A stretch of DNA of 64,000 nt, taken from the NCBI GenBank assembly GCA_037013685.1, contig CM072899.1, forward strand, positions 5,684,479-5,748,478, given 5' to 3'. Positions 35,521 to 48,037 of the stretch are shown piece by piece (position 1 is the first letter of the stretch; the number at the start of each line of letters is the position of its first letter). Position numbers and translations under genes: made by a program. Below the pieces are notes generated by a model. That model saw only the letters and a list, made by a program, of their open reading frames with translations. It searched no databases and had not been told where the DNA came from. The DNA comes from Acridotheres tristis (lineage: Eukaryota; Chordata; Aves; Passeriformes; Sturnidae).

Positions 35521-38324
35521 TGCCTGCAAAGGGCTGAGAACACGACGATCCCACCTGCAAAGCAGGATATGTGCCCCGACCCCTCCACTGACATTTGGTT
35601 AGAAATCTGCTCTTTAACTGTGCTGAACACTTCCAGATTTCCAGCATTTCAAGGGAGATTTGGCAGGGCTCGCTTGTGCTTGATTTTATTTCAGATGCCA
35701 TAACATTTGGGCCTTTTTATGCAGCTTTTGGCTGGTGTTGAAGCAATTTCTGTCTGTTTCTTCTTTCTCTTCCTCCTCTCCCTTGCCATCCATGGTGGGA
35801 GGCTGACAAAAGTCAGTGACTCAGCCATAGAAGAGAATGGAAAACTCCAACAGGGCTTTGAATTGAAATGCAGGCAAGGAAGGAGAGACCCAAGGGAAGG
35901 TTGGAGAAAGGGGAGGAAAGGGATTGTAATGAGAAAAATCATGAAGAGAGCAAATAAACGCTCTATTTGAATTAGCAAGCAAGAATAAATTCTTACAGAA
36001 AAGTCACTTCTACTTCACAGGCTGGGGAAAGAGAAATTTGCATACAAAAAAATCCCAAATTATTTTAACAAACAAGGAATTTCAGAAGCTGCAGAACTAT
36101 GGCTTTATTAAGCACAATTTTGTGTCTTCTACGCCCTTACCAACACCTCCTTTCTCTGTAGCTCTTATCAAGTATGAAAGAGACTGTGTTAGGGCTTAAA
36201 ATGTGAGCAGAGGGATAAGCAGGAAAGAAAAGAAGTGCCCCTAAACTTCATGGGGTGTAGGAGACACCATAGTAAAATCCAGAAGTGGGTTTGAATGCCA
36301 GCCCTTCTATCAGATTCCCACATATCACACAGGGGCTTTGCAAGTTTTTCAGTTTCTCAGGACAGCCAGCTTCTCTGCTACCCCAGGCATTTGTGTACAC
36401 CCCGAGCACACTCTGTGATGGGTGTGAGCATATCCACGTCCTCCCAGGCCATCCCAACACCAAATTACTCAGCTGTTTGCTGCCCTGGGTCCTTGACACA
36501 TCTGTGCAACACACCATGGAAAAATTTCAGAGTCCAAATCTGCCATTTTGGGCTGTGGGTCTCCCTCAATGCCTCATTGTGGGCGACAACCCAGGCATTG
36601 TCCTGGCAAGCATTTCTCACTGTTCTGGGTGAGCCTGGCCCACTCTAAAGAGCTGTTGTCTTTTGCTTGCCACCACACCACCATAACATATCTCACACAT
36701 CCATGGCAGCCTCCTCGCTTCCCATTCACAAATTCCTGTCCTGAATAACACCAAAGAGTTAAGGCTTTGTCAAAAGGTTGAGCTCTGGGAAGGGAAACTG
36801 AAGGGAAAATGGCTTTCAATGCAAGGCGAGCATAGACAATACTGTTTTGTAACTGCGCCGTTTGATGTGCAGTGACAGGAATTAATCATTTTACTTAACA
36901 GAATTACTCTTTGTTATGTAAACTTTGTAAAGTCAGTCTCATGTGACCTCTTTCAATTAGGAACAAATTGTTTAAAACTGTCGTCTTTCTGAAGGCTCAG
37001 TATTCCTAAGAGCGACCTCGGGGATGGGTTGTCATTTCACCCTGGAGTACTCACAGCTGTGCAGTTCCACACCAAATGGAGACCAAAATGTGCAGAATTA
37101 CTCTCCTTTTTTTTCTTTTCTTTTTTTCTTCCCAACAGAGCAAGCAGTCCGTCTGCATTTATTCTAATATGGGTTGAACATTTGTTTACCATTTCATTTT
37201 CAGTTCTGACAGAGCTGGATATGTTTTTATAGGTTTCTCATCACCTCGGTCTGCAAGCACCTCAGTGGTGAGAACAGACCTGCATCCTGAGAACCCCTTG
37301 GAGAAAAGGAAGCATTTTTCATCTACCAAGAGAGAACCCAGACCTGAAAAAATGAAGGACCCCATCGTCAGCAAATGAAAATAATTTCTTCACAAAAAAA
37401 AAAGTAGAGCTAATGTAATGCAGAAAGCCAACAGCAGGGCCAAGAAGAGCCTCCAGAGGTCCACGATTTCACCCCAACATCTCAGCCTCTTCTCCTGGTT
37501 CCCATAACCTTGAGAGCTGCTGCAGCTCCCTTTGCTGTCAAACAGTTTCACACAAACTATTTGACCTGGGAAGGCTGGAAGTGTCCTCTGTTACACACAG
37601 GGGTGCTCAGACTTTGCTGTATTGGCCATATTAAGGCACGACAGGCTGGTGTGGGCACCACAGGTTTGCTTTCAGAGCTGCTTGCAGAAGTGAGGCAGCA
37701 GCAGCCTCAGGATGTGCACACCCTGACAAGCTGGGAATAACAGCCAAGCTGACAAGCTGGAAATAACCTGATGGGCTGGGAGCTCAGCCCTCTTTGGAGA
37801 TCCCATTTCACCTCTGCAGCCCATGGAGGGGGCTGCCCATGTTCCCACTCCAGTCTTCTTTCTCAGAGTGAAAAACTCATTGCACCCCATAACCTCTCTC
37901 AGCAGCATCAACACATTCAATTTTTGTCCTCTTAATGCTGTGTTCAGCTACTAACCAGCCCTGATTGCTCTGGGTGATAAAAGCATTTGCTCTGGGTGTT
38001 TCCCATGCATAATGCAAGGTTTATGCTGGGTCCAGGCACTTTCAAAGGGTGGCTTTAGTTAAGAGCCCAATCAGAAGTTTTTTGCTGCTTTGCTTTGAAA
38101 GGTTTCGGCTGAACTTTGATCTCATTTCCCTGCCTGCCCTGCCCAGCAGCATTGGCTGCATTAAGAAAAACCACCCTGCCTTGTCCAGACAAGGAGAAGG
38201 ATCACATCCAAGGGCTTTCAAGTGGAGTTGAGCCGTTATATACATCCCCCTGAAATCAAACATGGTCAGAGATTGCAGGAGCAGTGATAGTGGCGCCTGT
38301 CAGCTGAGCTTGTCCCTCATATGG
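35521..38324. other. Intergenic, no supportable gene
   Basis: No gene is supported. A T-rich pyrimidine tract lies at about 37103-37135. The block at about 36830-37020 keeps several CpGs in otherwise AT-rich DNA and could be a conserved noncoding element. A near-repeat of TGACAAGCTGGRAATAAC occurs twice at about 37724-37768. Confidence 0.65.
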
Positions 38325-38661
38325 CACTGCCCTACAACTCCCTGAAAGGAAGCTGTAGACAGGTGAGGGTCAGTCTTTTCTTCCAGGTAACAAGTGATAG
38401 AACAAGAAGAAACTGCCTGAAGTTGCACCAGGAGAGGTTTAGATTGGATATTAGGAAATATTTCTTCACTGAAAGGGTGGTCAGGCATTGGAAGAGGCTG
38501 CCAGGGAAGTGGTGGAATCACCATCCCTGGAAGTGTTCAAATAGCAGGTATATGTCATGCTTAGGGACATGGTTTAGTGGTGGGCTTGTCAGTGTTAGGT
38601 TAATGATTGGACTCAATAGTCTGAGAGCTCTTCTTCGACTTCAATTATTCTGTAGTTCTGT
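38325..38661 (+). mobile_element. CR1 LINE 3'-end fragment
   Basis: The segment reads through the diagnostic 3' part of an avian CR1 element in sense orientation. It contains the CTACAACTCCCTGAAAGGA block, the GAGGTTTAGATTGGATATTAGGAAA block, the GGGAAGTGGTGGA...CACCATCCCTGGAAG block and GGGACATGGTTTAGTGGTGG. It ends in a degenerate short terminal repeat (ATTATTCTGTAGTTCTGT). It is truncated at its 5' end, as nearly all CR1 copies are, and carries no intact open frame. Confidence 0.92.
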
Positions 38662-40651
38662 CCTGGCCCATATGGACTTCCCCAGCCTGCAAATCACCAT
38701 CATGACTGGTATGGCCTAGGACTCACTTACTGCTTCCCCAATGTAAAGTGAGGAATCTGTGGGGTCTACAAGGCCAGATTAAAGCTGCAGCCACAGCCCT
38801 GTTAAACAGCAGCCCAGAGTTGTCCCAGGAATTCAACCACTGCAGTGGGTTTTTCTCAACATCTTCCCATGGGAGTAGCTGAACACCACCCCCATCCCCT
38901 CCAGGGGAAAGGTGCAGAAGGATGAAGCCCAAGGAGGTTAAGCAGGTGCATGAAGGGGTCTGGGGAGACTACAGCACGCCTCATATCACAGCTGACATCC
39001 CCAGGGACACCAGGCTGGACCTTGCAGGATGCTGTCACAGGATGGAAACCACGTGGGCTCATGCTCTGCAATAAGCCATGCTGCAAACCAAACCCCACGA
39101 GCAGCAGTTTATTGAACAGGCAGGCTGCAAGGATCTGCAGGAGCTAATAATAGTGTCTTCCTCTAACGAGCTTATTAGCTTCTGGAACAGTGAAATCATC
39201 TCTGGCATATCCCTCTTGATCACTGTGGTTGTATCTTGTGTTTCTATCGAGACATTACTAATAGCTAATATTCATTGTGGTATTTCAATATGGGATTTAC
39301 TCCCACTCTGCAAAATAGCCCTGGTTCAGCCCCAGGGAATAAAAACAACAGCAGCTATCGGAAGTGTTAAGTAGTTGAGGATTTTTCTCCTCTGTTTCTG
39401 CCAGTCTTTTACATAATTTCATCAGTTCTTTGTGAAAAGGAGCCCTTCCTCCCTGGGACAGAGGCTGTGTATGCTGGGCAGAGCCTGACCCAGGGAGCAG
39501 CTGGGCTCAGCTCAGTGCCCCAGCATCGAGGAGGGGAAAGAGCCTTGGCTGTACCATGGGTGGAAACAGGCTTTTATCTTGGCACTACCATGAACACATC
39601 CCTGCAAACAACAGCCAGTGCCATTGACCCCCTTGAGCCAAGGAAATCAGCTAATGGTGGGGAACCAAGCACTGATCCCATGAAAGAATAAGGCTTGAGC
39701 CCACGAGACCAAACTACCTCACAACTGAAACACCAGACAACAGGATGCCCACTCTGCAAAACCATTTCTCAGCCTTTAGTGTCTTTCTCAGTCCTCTTCT
39801 GGTCTCTTTATGTGATGCTGCGTTTACATTCCCAACTGCAGCCTTCATGTCCAGTAATGTTCAGGTGCTCCTATGGACCCAGACCACCCACACAGCTCAC
39901 TGGAAGCCACCAGCACCACTCACAAGCTACACCACCTAACAGTGTTGCAGTTCCTTCACCTGCAGCATGGTTGTTGGTAGCATTAACAGAAAGTGTGGAC
40001 ATTCTCCAGCCCCAGCTTGGATCCTGTGGATGGAGCCAATGTTATCAGCAGAGTCTGCCATCATCCCAGCCTCCTGCCTTGCTTTCAGTTACAAGCTCCA
40101 TTCCTCTGGGTTTTATTTTCACTAAGAATTCTTCATAACTTGTATTTATTTACTCAGTGTCAGTTAAATATCTGCTTTTCTGCCTGGGCTATCTTTAGCT
40201 TCCAAAATGTTTTGCATTTCAGGGAAGTATTTGGGCAACTTTTCTGAGAAGAAATAAGGCAGAGCATCAGCACACAGAAACTGTCCTATTTGCTTTTTCT
40301 CTTTTCTATGTGGGGGCATCCTGTACTGAAATGACTGAGCGAGGCTTGTACCCAAGGTTAGATTAATGTGGCTCATGGAAATAAGATGGGCATGGCAGCA
40401 CACAGCCATGCACAGCCCAGCTCACAGTTTTTCACTAAAGAAGGATTTCCAGGGAGGAAATGTGAATAAAACTGAACTCCCAGAAAACTTGCAGGATTAA
40501 TTTTCTCTTTTTGTTGTCACTGAGACAGTTGTTTGCCTGTAATACTTGCCATGTGCTTTGGGTCCTGTTTTTTTCTTCTCAAGTGTTTTCCTTTGAGAAT
40601 CAGTGCCTGCACTATTTGTAAGAAATCATTAATTAGCATGTTAACTTCTGT

Positions 40652-40665
40652 TTTGCATATGCAAA
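40652..40665. promoter_or_regulatory. Palindromic octamer (POU-type) site, candidate
   Basis: TTTGCATATGCAAA is a perfect 14-bp palindrome. It contains octamer-type halves in both orientations, including a complete ATGCAAAT at 40659-40666. TAATTA lies just upstream and a second AAATTAG overlaps downstream. It lies in AT-rich intergenic DNA, and no function is shown. Confidence 0.35.
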
Positions 40666-41198
40666 TTAGCCATTTGCCTTTTCTATTTTAATTTTAGCAC
40701 ATAAAATAGCAAGCAAAGAAAATAACAGGAATATACTACGTTATAAAAATGTTTTATTATATAATATGGGATATTTTGGAAAGTGTTTTGCACACAGACT
40801 CAGGGGTTAATGGTAGGAAGTCCCCTTTGAGATAAGTGAACAGGAGAGGTTTGACAGTGTCTGTCTAGGGCTGGCACAGTCCCCAACCACCCACCTTCCC
40901 ATGCAGGCTGTCACATTGCAGAGCAGCTCTGGTGAATGCAGTCTGGGGTCAGTTGGGACCATGAGCACCACTCAGGGTGGGGATTAATCCATCCCAGTGA
41001 CCTTCAGAGGCCTCTGCCACTTATGAGGACAACTCACTGGGAGCTGGAGCAGATCTGGCTCCTCTCAGCCATCCCAGCACACACGGGTAGACCTCACCAC
41101 TGTGGCACTGTGCTGATGCCCAGCTCCCTCCATCCGTGGTGCTGCAGAGCTGGCAGGACCATTTCCTCTGCTGTAGCTGTTCATCAAAGCCCTGCCTC

Positions 41199-41214
41199 TG
41201 TGTGTGTGTGTGTG
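41199..41214. repeat. (TG)8 microsatellite
   Basis: There are eight TG units followed by a G run. Confidence 0.9.
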
Positions 41215-44200
41215 AGGGGGGTACACAGCGGGCTGCAGAGTGGCCCAGTGGAGCTTGTCATCGTTAATGAGATTACACTGCCCTAATCTCACAGCAAATC
41301 CAATTGTCATGGTGTGCACACTGATGGCACAGGGAGCACGCAGAGCACAGCAGGGCTCTGCAGCACTGGGCATCCACTCCTTTGGTGTCTCCTGAAACCA
41401 GACAGGAGGGGCTGGTGGCCTTGCCTTGGACCCCGGGACTGGGAGCGAGTGTGACCACGCAGGAGAGGGGAAGGGAGCCCATCTGAGCACACACCTCTGG
41501 CAGGGAGCAGAGCGCAGCTCTTGGCGCGCTGTCCGGCACGAACAGCTGCGCTGTTTTCTACAGGGTTATGCAACTGCTTTGTTCCCAAATAACATAACCA
41601 GTGTTATGTTTAAATTCATACCAAATCTTGTTTATCTTGCTGCAGTTTCACAGAGAAATCATGTGTGAAGTTCTAGTGGGGCCTGAGGATGGCTGGCCAC
41701 AACCACAGCGCTCGCTGCCTCGCGCGGATCCTTCCGGGCAGGTTGGGGGCTCTTCCAGCCCTCCAGACCCTCACTGGGGAGTGGCTTCTGTTCCTGTCTG
41801 GGGACACAGCCTCTTGGCTGATCACAGCTTGTCCTATCTCAATATGAACTGCAGTCCCAGAGCAACACCCCCGTGGTGAAACCCCGCTGCCTGATCCATG
41901 CGGACATGGAGCAGGAGATGAGATGGGGCCCGAGGGAAAGGCATCCCCAAAAACGACCCAGTAGGAAGAGCAAGTGCCCAAACCACAGAACATCCCTCAA
42001 CCTAAAAGAGACCTTTCATCTCCTGGTAAGCCCAAAGCAACAATTACATCTACCACTGGCTGATGTGACAAAACAGCCACATTTCTTTTCATGCACTCAT
42101 CAGAAACATGGTAAAATTCCAAGGTCCCGCTTTGAGTGAGGAAAAGAGGTTCCTATAACCTCTCTGGGCTCCTGCTGCAGCCAAACCCAAACTTCTGTGA
42201 AATGCAGCTACAAACTCAGTGTCTGTGGCATTGCTGGAGGTGGGAGCAGCATCCCTGCATGTGCTGGGCAGAAACTGCACGGGAAGTCATGTGTGCACAA
42301 CTGAAATGTAGCAGTCCAGCCCAACTGTTCGGCTGCATATTTAGGACAAAGCTGCAATAACCAGAAAGGCTTTTGAACTTGGGAACAATAGGAGCTATTT
42401 TCAATGGGTGAATAATGTTGAAAATCTGTCCCTTAATGTCAGCTCGCAGAATCATCATTTTTCCCAGCAAATAATATAAAAGTTTAATTTTTTCTCAATG
42501 GATTTCAATGAAACATTTACTCTGAGACTGTTTATTCCTCCTCCAAGAATAACAGGGAGACACACTTAAAAGGGACAAGTTGATCTTTATCATTTTAAAT
42601 AGAGCAATTCCAATTTTTTGAATCATCTCACTGTAGTTCTACATGCTTAAATGCATGCCATAAAAACAATTTTACGAAATAATTTCTTTTCATATTTTGC
42701 CTTTGATGAAGAGAAATAAATCTGAAACTCACAGATACTGCTACTGTTGGTGTAAAAAAAAAATTAGTTTTCTATGCAAAAATGAAGCATGTCTGAAGTA
42801 ATGTACTTCAGGAGGCTGTTTTGATGTTTAAAGGAAAAGAAACATTATTCAACTGGATTATTTTTCATGGTAATAATTTACAAATGTTCGCTGAAGGATT
42901 AAATATTGTAGGAGACACATATTGTGACTGGCATAATATTTTGACACTACTAAAAAAACTTTCTGAATAGATACATTTCAGAAATCCAACTTGGAATGGA
43001 AACTAATTTTGAAATGCTGGCATCTCTCTGATTTCAAAGTAGGTCTCCTCATTACTCAGTGGAAGTATCTCTTCTTAATTAAAAGAATACTTAGAAGCAT
43101 TTTTCATAGCCTGGCAGCAGTGTGCTGGGCAAATAATGAATCTTGCATTGTCTTTTTGGCAGTGTAGCCCTTTCCTGCAACACCACTTGGACAGAAGTTT
43201 ATCCCTGTATGAACTAGGAGCAGGCTCTGCTAAAATAAATTTCTGATGCGGATATATTACAAGGACTGAAATTTTATTGTCACAAAAGCAGCTTTGCACA
43301 ACAATTAGAAAATAGCAGCTTATTTAATCCTGTGCTTAATGAACATGGCTCTCATTTTGTCAATTCAGAGATACCATCCTGCTCACGTCAGACTCTGTGC
43401 TTGTATTTTCTTTTTTGCTTCTTGTTGCACACATTTAAACATCTGTTTTCCATTACTGACCCCCCAAAATGCAACTTGCCACTGTAGCACAGGCAAAAGC
43501 GTTGAGGATGGCCATGAAACCCCAGCTTTTGTTTAGAACAGAGTGCCAGATAAGATTATTTAAACTGATAAAACTCCACACAATCTCACGGTCACCAGTG
43601 TTGCTGTTCTGGCCCACTTCTCTTTATGAGATGGTTTTGGCCAAGGGGCTCCTGCTGATCTTGTGGCTATTGCTCCTGACCTCCTGCCCAGTGATGATTT
43701 CAGCTGCTTCTTGACACCGTTCTGCTGTGATTAGAAATGATCATCTGATAACAAGCCTGGAACAGAGGGATGGGCAGAGCTTACGTCTCAGACAGATGTG
43801 GGCAGGGTTCTCTGCTGCAATTCCAGGAGTGATCAGCTGTGGCACCCATTTCTGTGCTGCATCCTCTGACACCAGCTTGGTACAACTGGAGTGTCCCCAT
43901 GCCAGTGTCCCACCCTGCATCACCTTCACCTCACTGCTGACCACAGGCTGTTGTGAAACAAGAGGGATTAAGGTGGCAGCAAGGGAACCAGCAGTGTCCT
44001 TTGGTGATGTTCTACACATGGAGGAGGCTGGAAATCCATTAGCTTAAAGCAAAAGGCGAGGATGGGGATGTTGGCTCCCTGCAATGTACATCCCTTTAGG
44101 CAACAGCAAAGCAGAGCTGGAACAAACTGCATTTTCCCCATAGTGAAGTGACAACAGCAGCTGCTTCCCAAAGCTTCTGGGTGGCTTCTGTCCTTAAAAG

Positions 44201-47200
44201 CCACCTGCTATGGCACAGCCCCGGGCTGGGCTCACGGCACATCTGACAGCCACGCACCCGAGCAATTTCCTGCCAGATTCCCACTGCCATGAGAGAAGGT
44301 TAGAAATGCCTGGGTAGCTGCTCCTCTGCACTAATTAATGCTGTAACTCTACACAGCCCTTTTTTTAGGCCAGCAGTTTCTCATGCTTTGTAGCCCAGAT
44401 GCTTTCCCTGTCTGTTCCAGCACTTGCTTCTCCTCTAACAGGACAGGACAGAGTCCAGTGAGCAGTTTCCACCTCCCCTCAAGGCACTGACACACTGGCA
44501 AGCAGAGAGAAGATCCCTTGAGTTTAAACTTGAACGGAACTGACTGAATGTGGCTGACTTTTGCCACAAGTTCAAGAACATGGAAATTTTTAATGCGTGT
44601 TTTGATATGTCCTGGGATAATCTATGGCCTTTTGAGTCCTTTTATATCCAAAGCAAACTTCAGAACACGATCCCGGAAGATTTCTCGGAATTGTGACGCT
44701 GAGGGATTCTACAGATATTCCAAGTGATGCTCTGAGAGGAATGAAAATATTTTCAAGTTATGTCCCATTTACCCAGGGATGAAAGTAAATAGTAAATACT
44801 GAGTGCTCATTGCATGGGAAGCTGTCAGAGCAATCCGTTTGTATGTCTGTATTGTGTATCCTAGTCCCAAAGGAATTCCTTGCATGTTTCTGTAAAATTT
44901 AAATAATGCCCACTCTTCAGAAAACAATTTGTTTCACAGCCTTCATATGCTCTTCACAGCGTTTAGGGGTAGGGAGTTCTGGTCTTTCTCAGGGTTGCAG
45001 TTTGTCTGAATTTGCCAATTTTATCAGCACACAGTGTCCCGAGGCACAGCTGCCTGGGCACAGCACAGCCAGGTGTCCCTGCATGACTGTCCCCATGGCC
45101 AGAGAAACGTCTGCATCGTGTCCTTCACCCAGAGCAAAGCAAACTGCCCCAAAAATGGCATGGGACTTGCTGGAGACAGCTGTGGCTGAGCAGGCTTTAT
45201 TCAAGGACACCAGGACAGCAAGTTATATTTTCAAAGTTGAGTTGCTCCTTGTGCATGCAGAGCATGAGGAACTCCTCATTATTATCTCATTGTAAAAGTC
45301 AAGAATTATTTTCCCTAACCCTGACCTGTCTAAACTCCTTGAGGAATTCCTCCTGCAGCATTACCATGGAGCAGGGCAGACTTGGTAAAGAGCCTTCAAA
45401 TAAAGAAGATTTTATCCCAGGTTATCACTGCTCCCCTGCACCAGGAACAGAATTTCCTTCGCCCCTGAGCTCTTGTGGCTGTATCTAACCCTACTGATGG
45501 CCAAGAGAAGACCATTCAGTGTTCCTCTAATGCCAAACACCCATTTAACGTTCCATTTTCAATACAACCCCTTCAGAAGCTCTGCAAACACCAGTTAAAT
45601 GGGTCACAGCTGAAACTCCGTCTCACAGATTTTAAACAAATGCTTGACAACTGCAGGCACAGCTCACCACCTTTCTCATTGATCCTGGTTTCTGGAGTGC
45701 TTAAAGGATTATCTTAGATACCTGCTAGCTAATGGTTTTGGCTGGATGAGCCTTTCTTCAGCTGCTCCCTTCATCATTGCTAAGGGAAGTCCAAGGGTGT
45801 TTGCCACAAAGAGGAAGAAGAGAGGACAATGATCTAAAACGACATAATGAAGACATAAACGCAGTGGCATCTGTCAGGAGATGTTGTTGTAGGAAACACA
45901 GTGTTTGTGTGTTTGTTTACTTCAAAATCACTTTGTTTAGCTGCCAGGAGGACATTGCATGAGGAACTTTCTTTCCAAACATCATGTAGATGCCATCAGC
46001 CCCCACTCCTTCCTACTCCAGATGAGTTTCTTGCATGTTATTCCCAAGCAGAACGAGTGGATGAACCTCTCTATTGAGCTTATTCTCTTTCAATGGGAAA
46101 GAGAACAAGAAAAACACACAGTCTTGATTCTGGAGAGGACAGCAGCATGTGTGAAAGTCCATCTTTGTCCGTCAAAGCACTTAAGATCACAATTAACGCT
46201 AAGAAAACGCTTAAGTGCTTTGATAAAAAGGGAAGATCCAATAAATTGGGATTAAAGAGATGCTACAGTTAATTGATGTCCTTTGAGAGCAGCCTGTGTT
46301 TTCCCCAAAGGGCTAATACTGTAGTTCTTCTATTCAACTCTAAAGCTGTTCCAAAGCTGCAGCAAGTTTGATAGGGTTGGCATTTCTTAGAAGCTATTTA
46401 TTCACCCATGACCAAAGTATTAAGACTCTTTCTCTGCAGTAAATATGCACAAGTGGACACACACTGGGAAATTCTTTGTCTTGTCCTGTTCTGCTGCTGA
46501 AGGAAGACACATGGTTTCAATGATGTCTTTGTTATCTGATCAAGCATTCAGTCCAATTTGCAATTTTAATGAAAATCAGACACCTGCACTGCAACTGATC
46601 TCCACTCCCAGGATTAACAACAACAACAAGGAAAAGAAGCAATCCCCCTTATCGGCAGAACTGAAGCCACCAGTATCCTGTTACCAGAGCTCAGGCTGTG
46701 ATTTCAGATGTTACCCAGAAGAAAGGAACCCTTTATCCCTCTTTGGACAGTGATCTCCTCAGATGGAGAACCAGCCCGAAATGGCCAGCTAGGGGTAACT
46801 TTACCCCGAGGGCAGAGCCACAGGCTCAGGAGCTCTGGCTGCACCAAACCTCTGCAAGCTCCAGACAGGCTGTGCTGGCTGGCCCTGGAAGCACAAGCAT
46901 TGCACTGACCACAGGGATAGTTCTCCTTTAAACATCATCTTCCCAGAATTGTTACCAGAACATGCAGCTTTTGGTGTTGATTCAAGGTTTTTCCCTCTTT
47001 TTTAAGTCTATACAGGTTCATTTTTAGTCTGTCTTGGATATGAAGATGCCAAACACTATAGCCTGAGAAAACCCCCAAAATGAAATTGGAAGGGGATTTG
47101 GAAATGGAACAGGTGTCCTGGCTCTAATGCCCTCCAGGAGAGGTCCCCCAGTACATCACCTTGTCACAGCTGAGCCTGAGTAATGCCCAGGAGGGAGAAT

Positions 47201-47769
47201 AGGCAGAGGCGCACAAGGGACAAGCTGACAACAGGGGTAAAAGAGCAGCTCGGCACACGCCTGGTACCTGCTTGCAAAGCCACAGCTCCAAATGTGTGCT
47301 CCAAAAATCTCCACAGCTCTCTAAAATGGGAAATCATGTAACAGACCGCATCAGAGTGTATCCTCCACTCCAAGATGTGAAGAAATCCACTTCCCCAGAG
47401 TTTTAGCCAATGTTTACTGAAGTGCTTTCCAAAATGTTTCCTGATTTCTCGTCTTGCCTGAAGCCCACTTCTTCCCGTCATCTGGGTTGTTTGTTTGTCG
47501 GTGTTTTTCACACAGGGAGAGAAGGATAAGAGGAGGAAAAGAGGAAATAACATTAGTGAGCATCTTCAACGAGTTCATAAACTTCAAAGACTACCTCAAA
47601 TCAAGCACTTCTACTAAAATAGGCATTTTTTTCACACAGCCTTTGGTGTTAAAACTTGTTTCAATTGAACCCCTGGTCTGCTGTGATGATGCTCAGGTAG
47701 ATCTGATGAGATCAGGGGAGTTTTACATGCCAGAACTCTTGGGATCTTCCTTGTCCTGGGAAGAAAGTT

Positions 47770-48037
47770 TTATCTGCAATAGAACAAGAAGAAATGGTCT
47801 CAAATTGCACCGGGGGGAGGTTTAGGTGAGGAGTTAGGAAAATCTTCACAGAAAGGGCTGTATTGGAAAGCATTGGCTGCCCAGGGAAGTGGTGGAGTCA
47901 CCATTGCTGGAAGGATTTAAGAGATGTGTAGATATGGCACTGGGGGACATGGTTTAGTGGTGATCGTGGGAATGGGGGAATGGTTGGACTCGATGCTCTC
48001 AGAGGTCTTTTCCAGCCTGAAGGATTCCGTGGTTCCC
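47770..48037 (+). mobile_element. CR1 LINE 3'-end fragment
   Basis: This is a second sense-orientation CR1 3' end. It has AGAACAAGAAGAAATGGTCT followed by a GAGGTTTAG block, GGGAAGTGGTGGAGTCACC, GGGGGACATGGTTTAGTGG and GGTTGGACTCGATGCTCTCAG, then a degenerate terminus. It belongs to the same 3'-end type as the copy at 38325 and is more diverged in the middle. It has no coding capacity. Confidence 0.92.

Larger units (their letters stand above)
38662..47769. other. Intergenic, no supportable gene
   Basis: No gene is supported. A (TG)8 run lies at 41199-41214. A small GC-richer patch with several CpGs spans about 41430-41750. AT-rich blocks at about 39150-39360, 40600-40790 and 42440-43100, and the CpG-retaining patch at about 44580-44740, look like candidate conserved noncoding DNA. 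Confidence 0.65.

Noticed and set aside
41430..41750. Possible second CpG island
   Set aside because: CpGs are locally raised but too sparse and too short to call an island, and no gene start is nearby.
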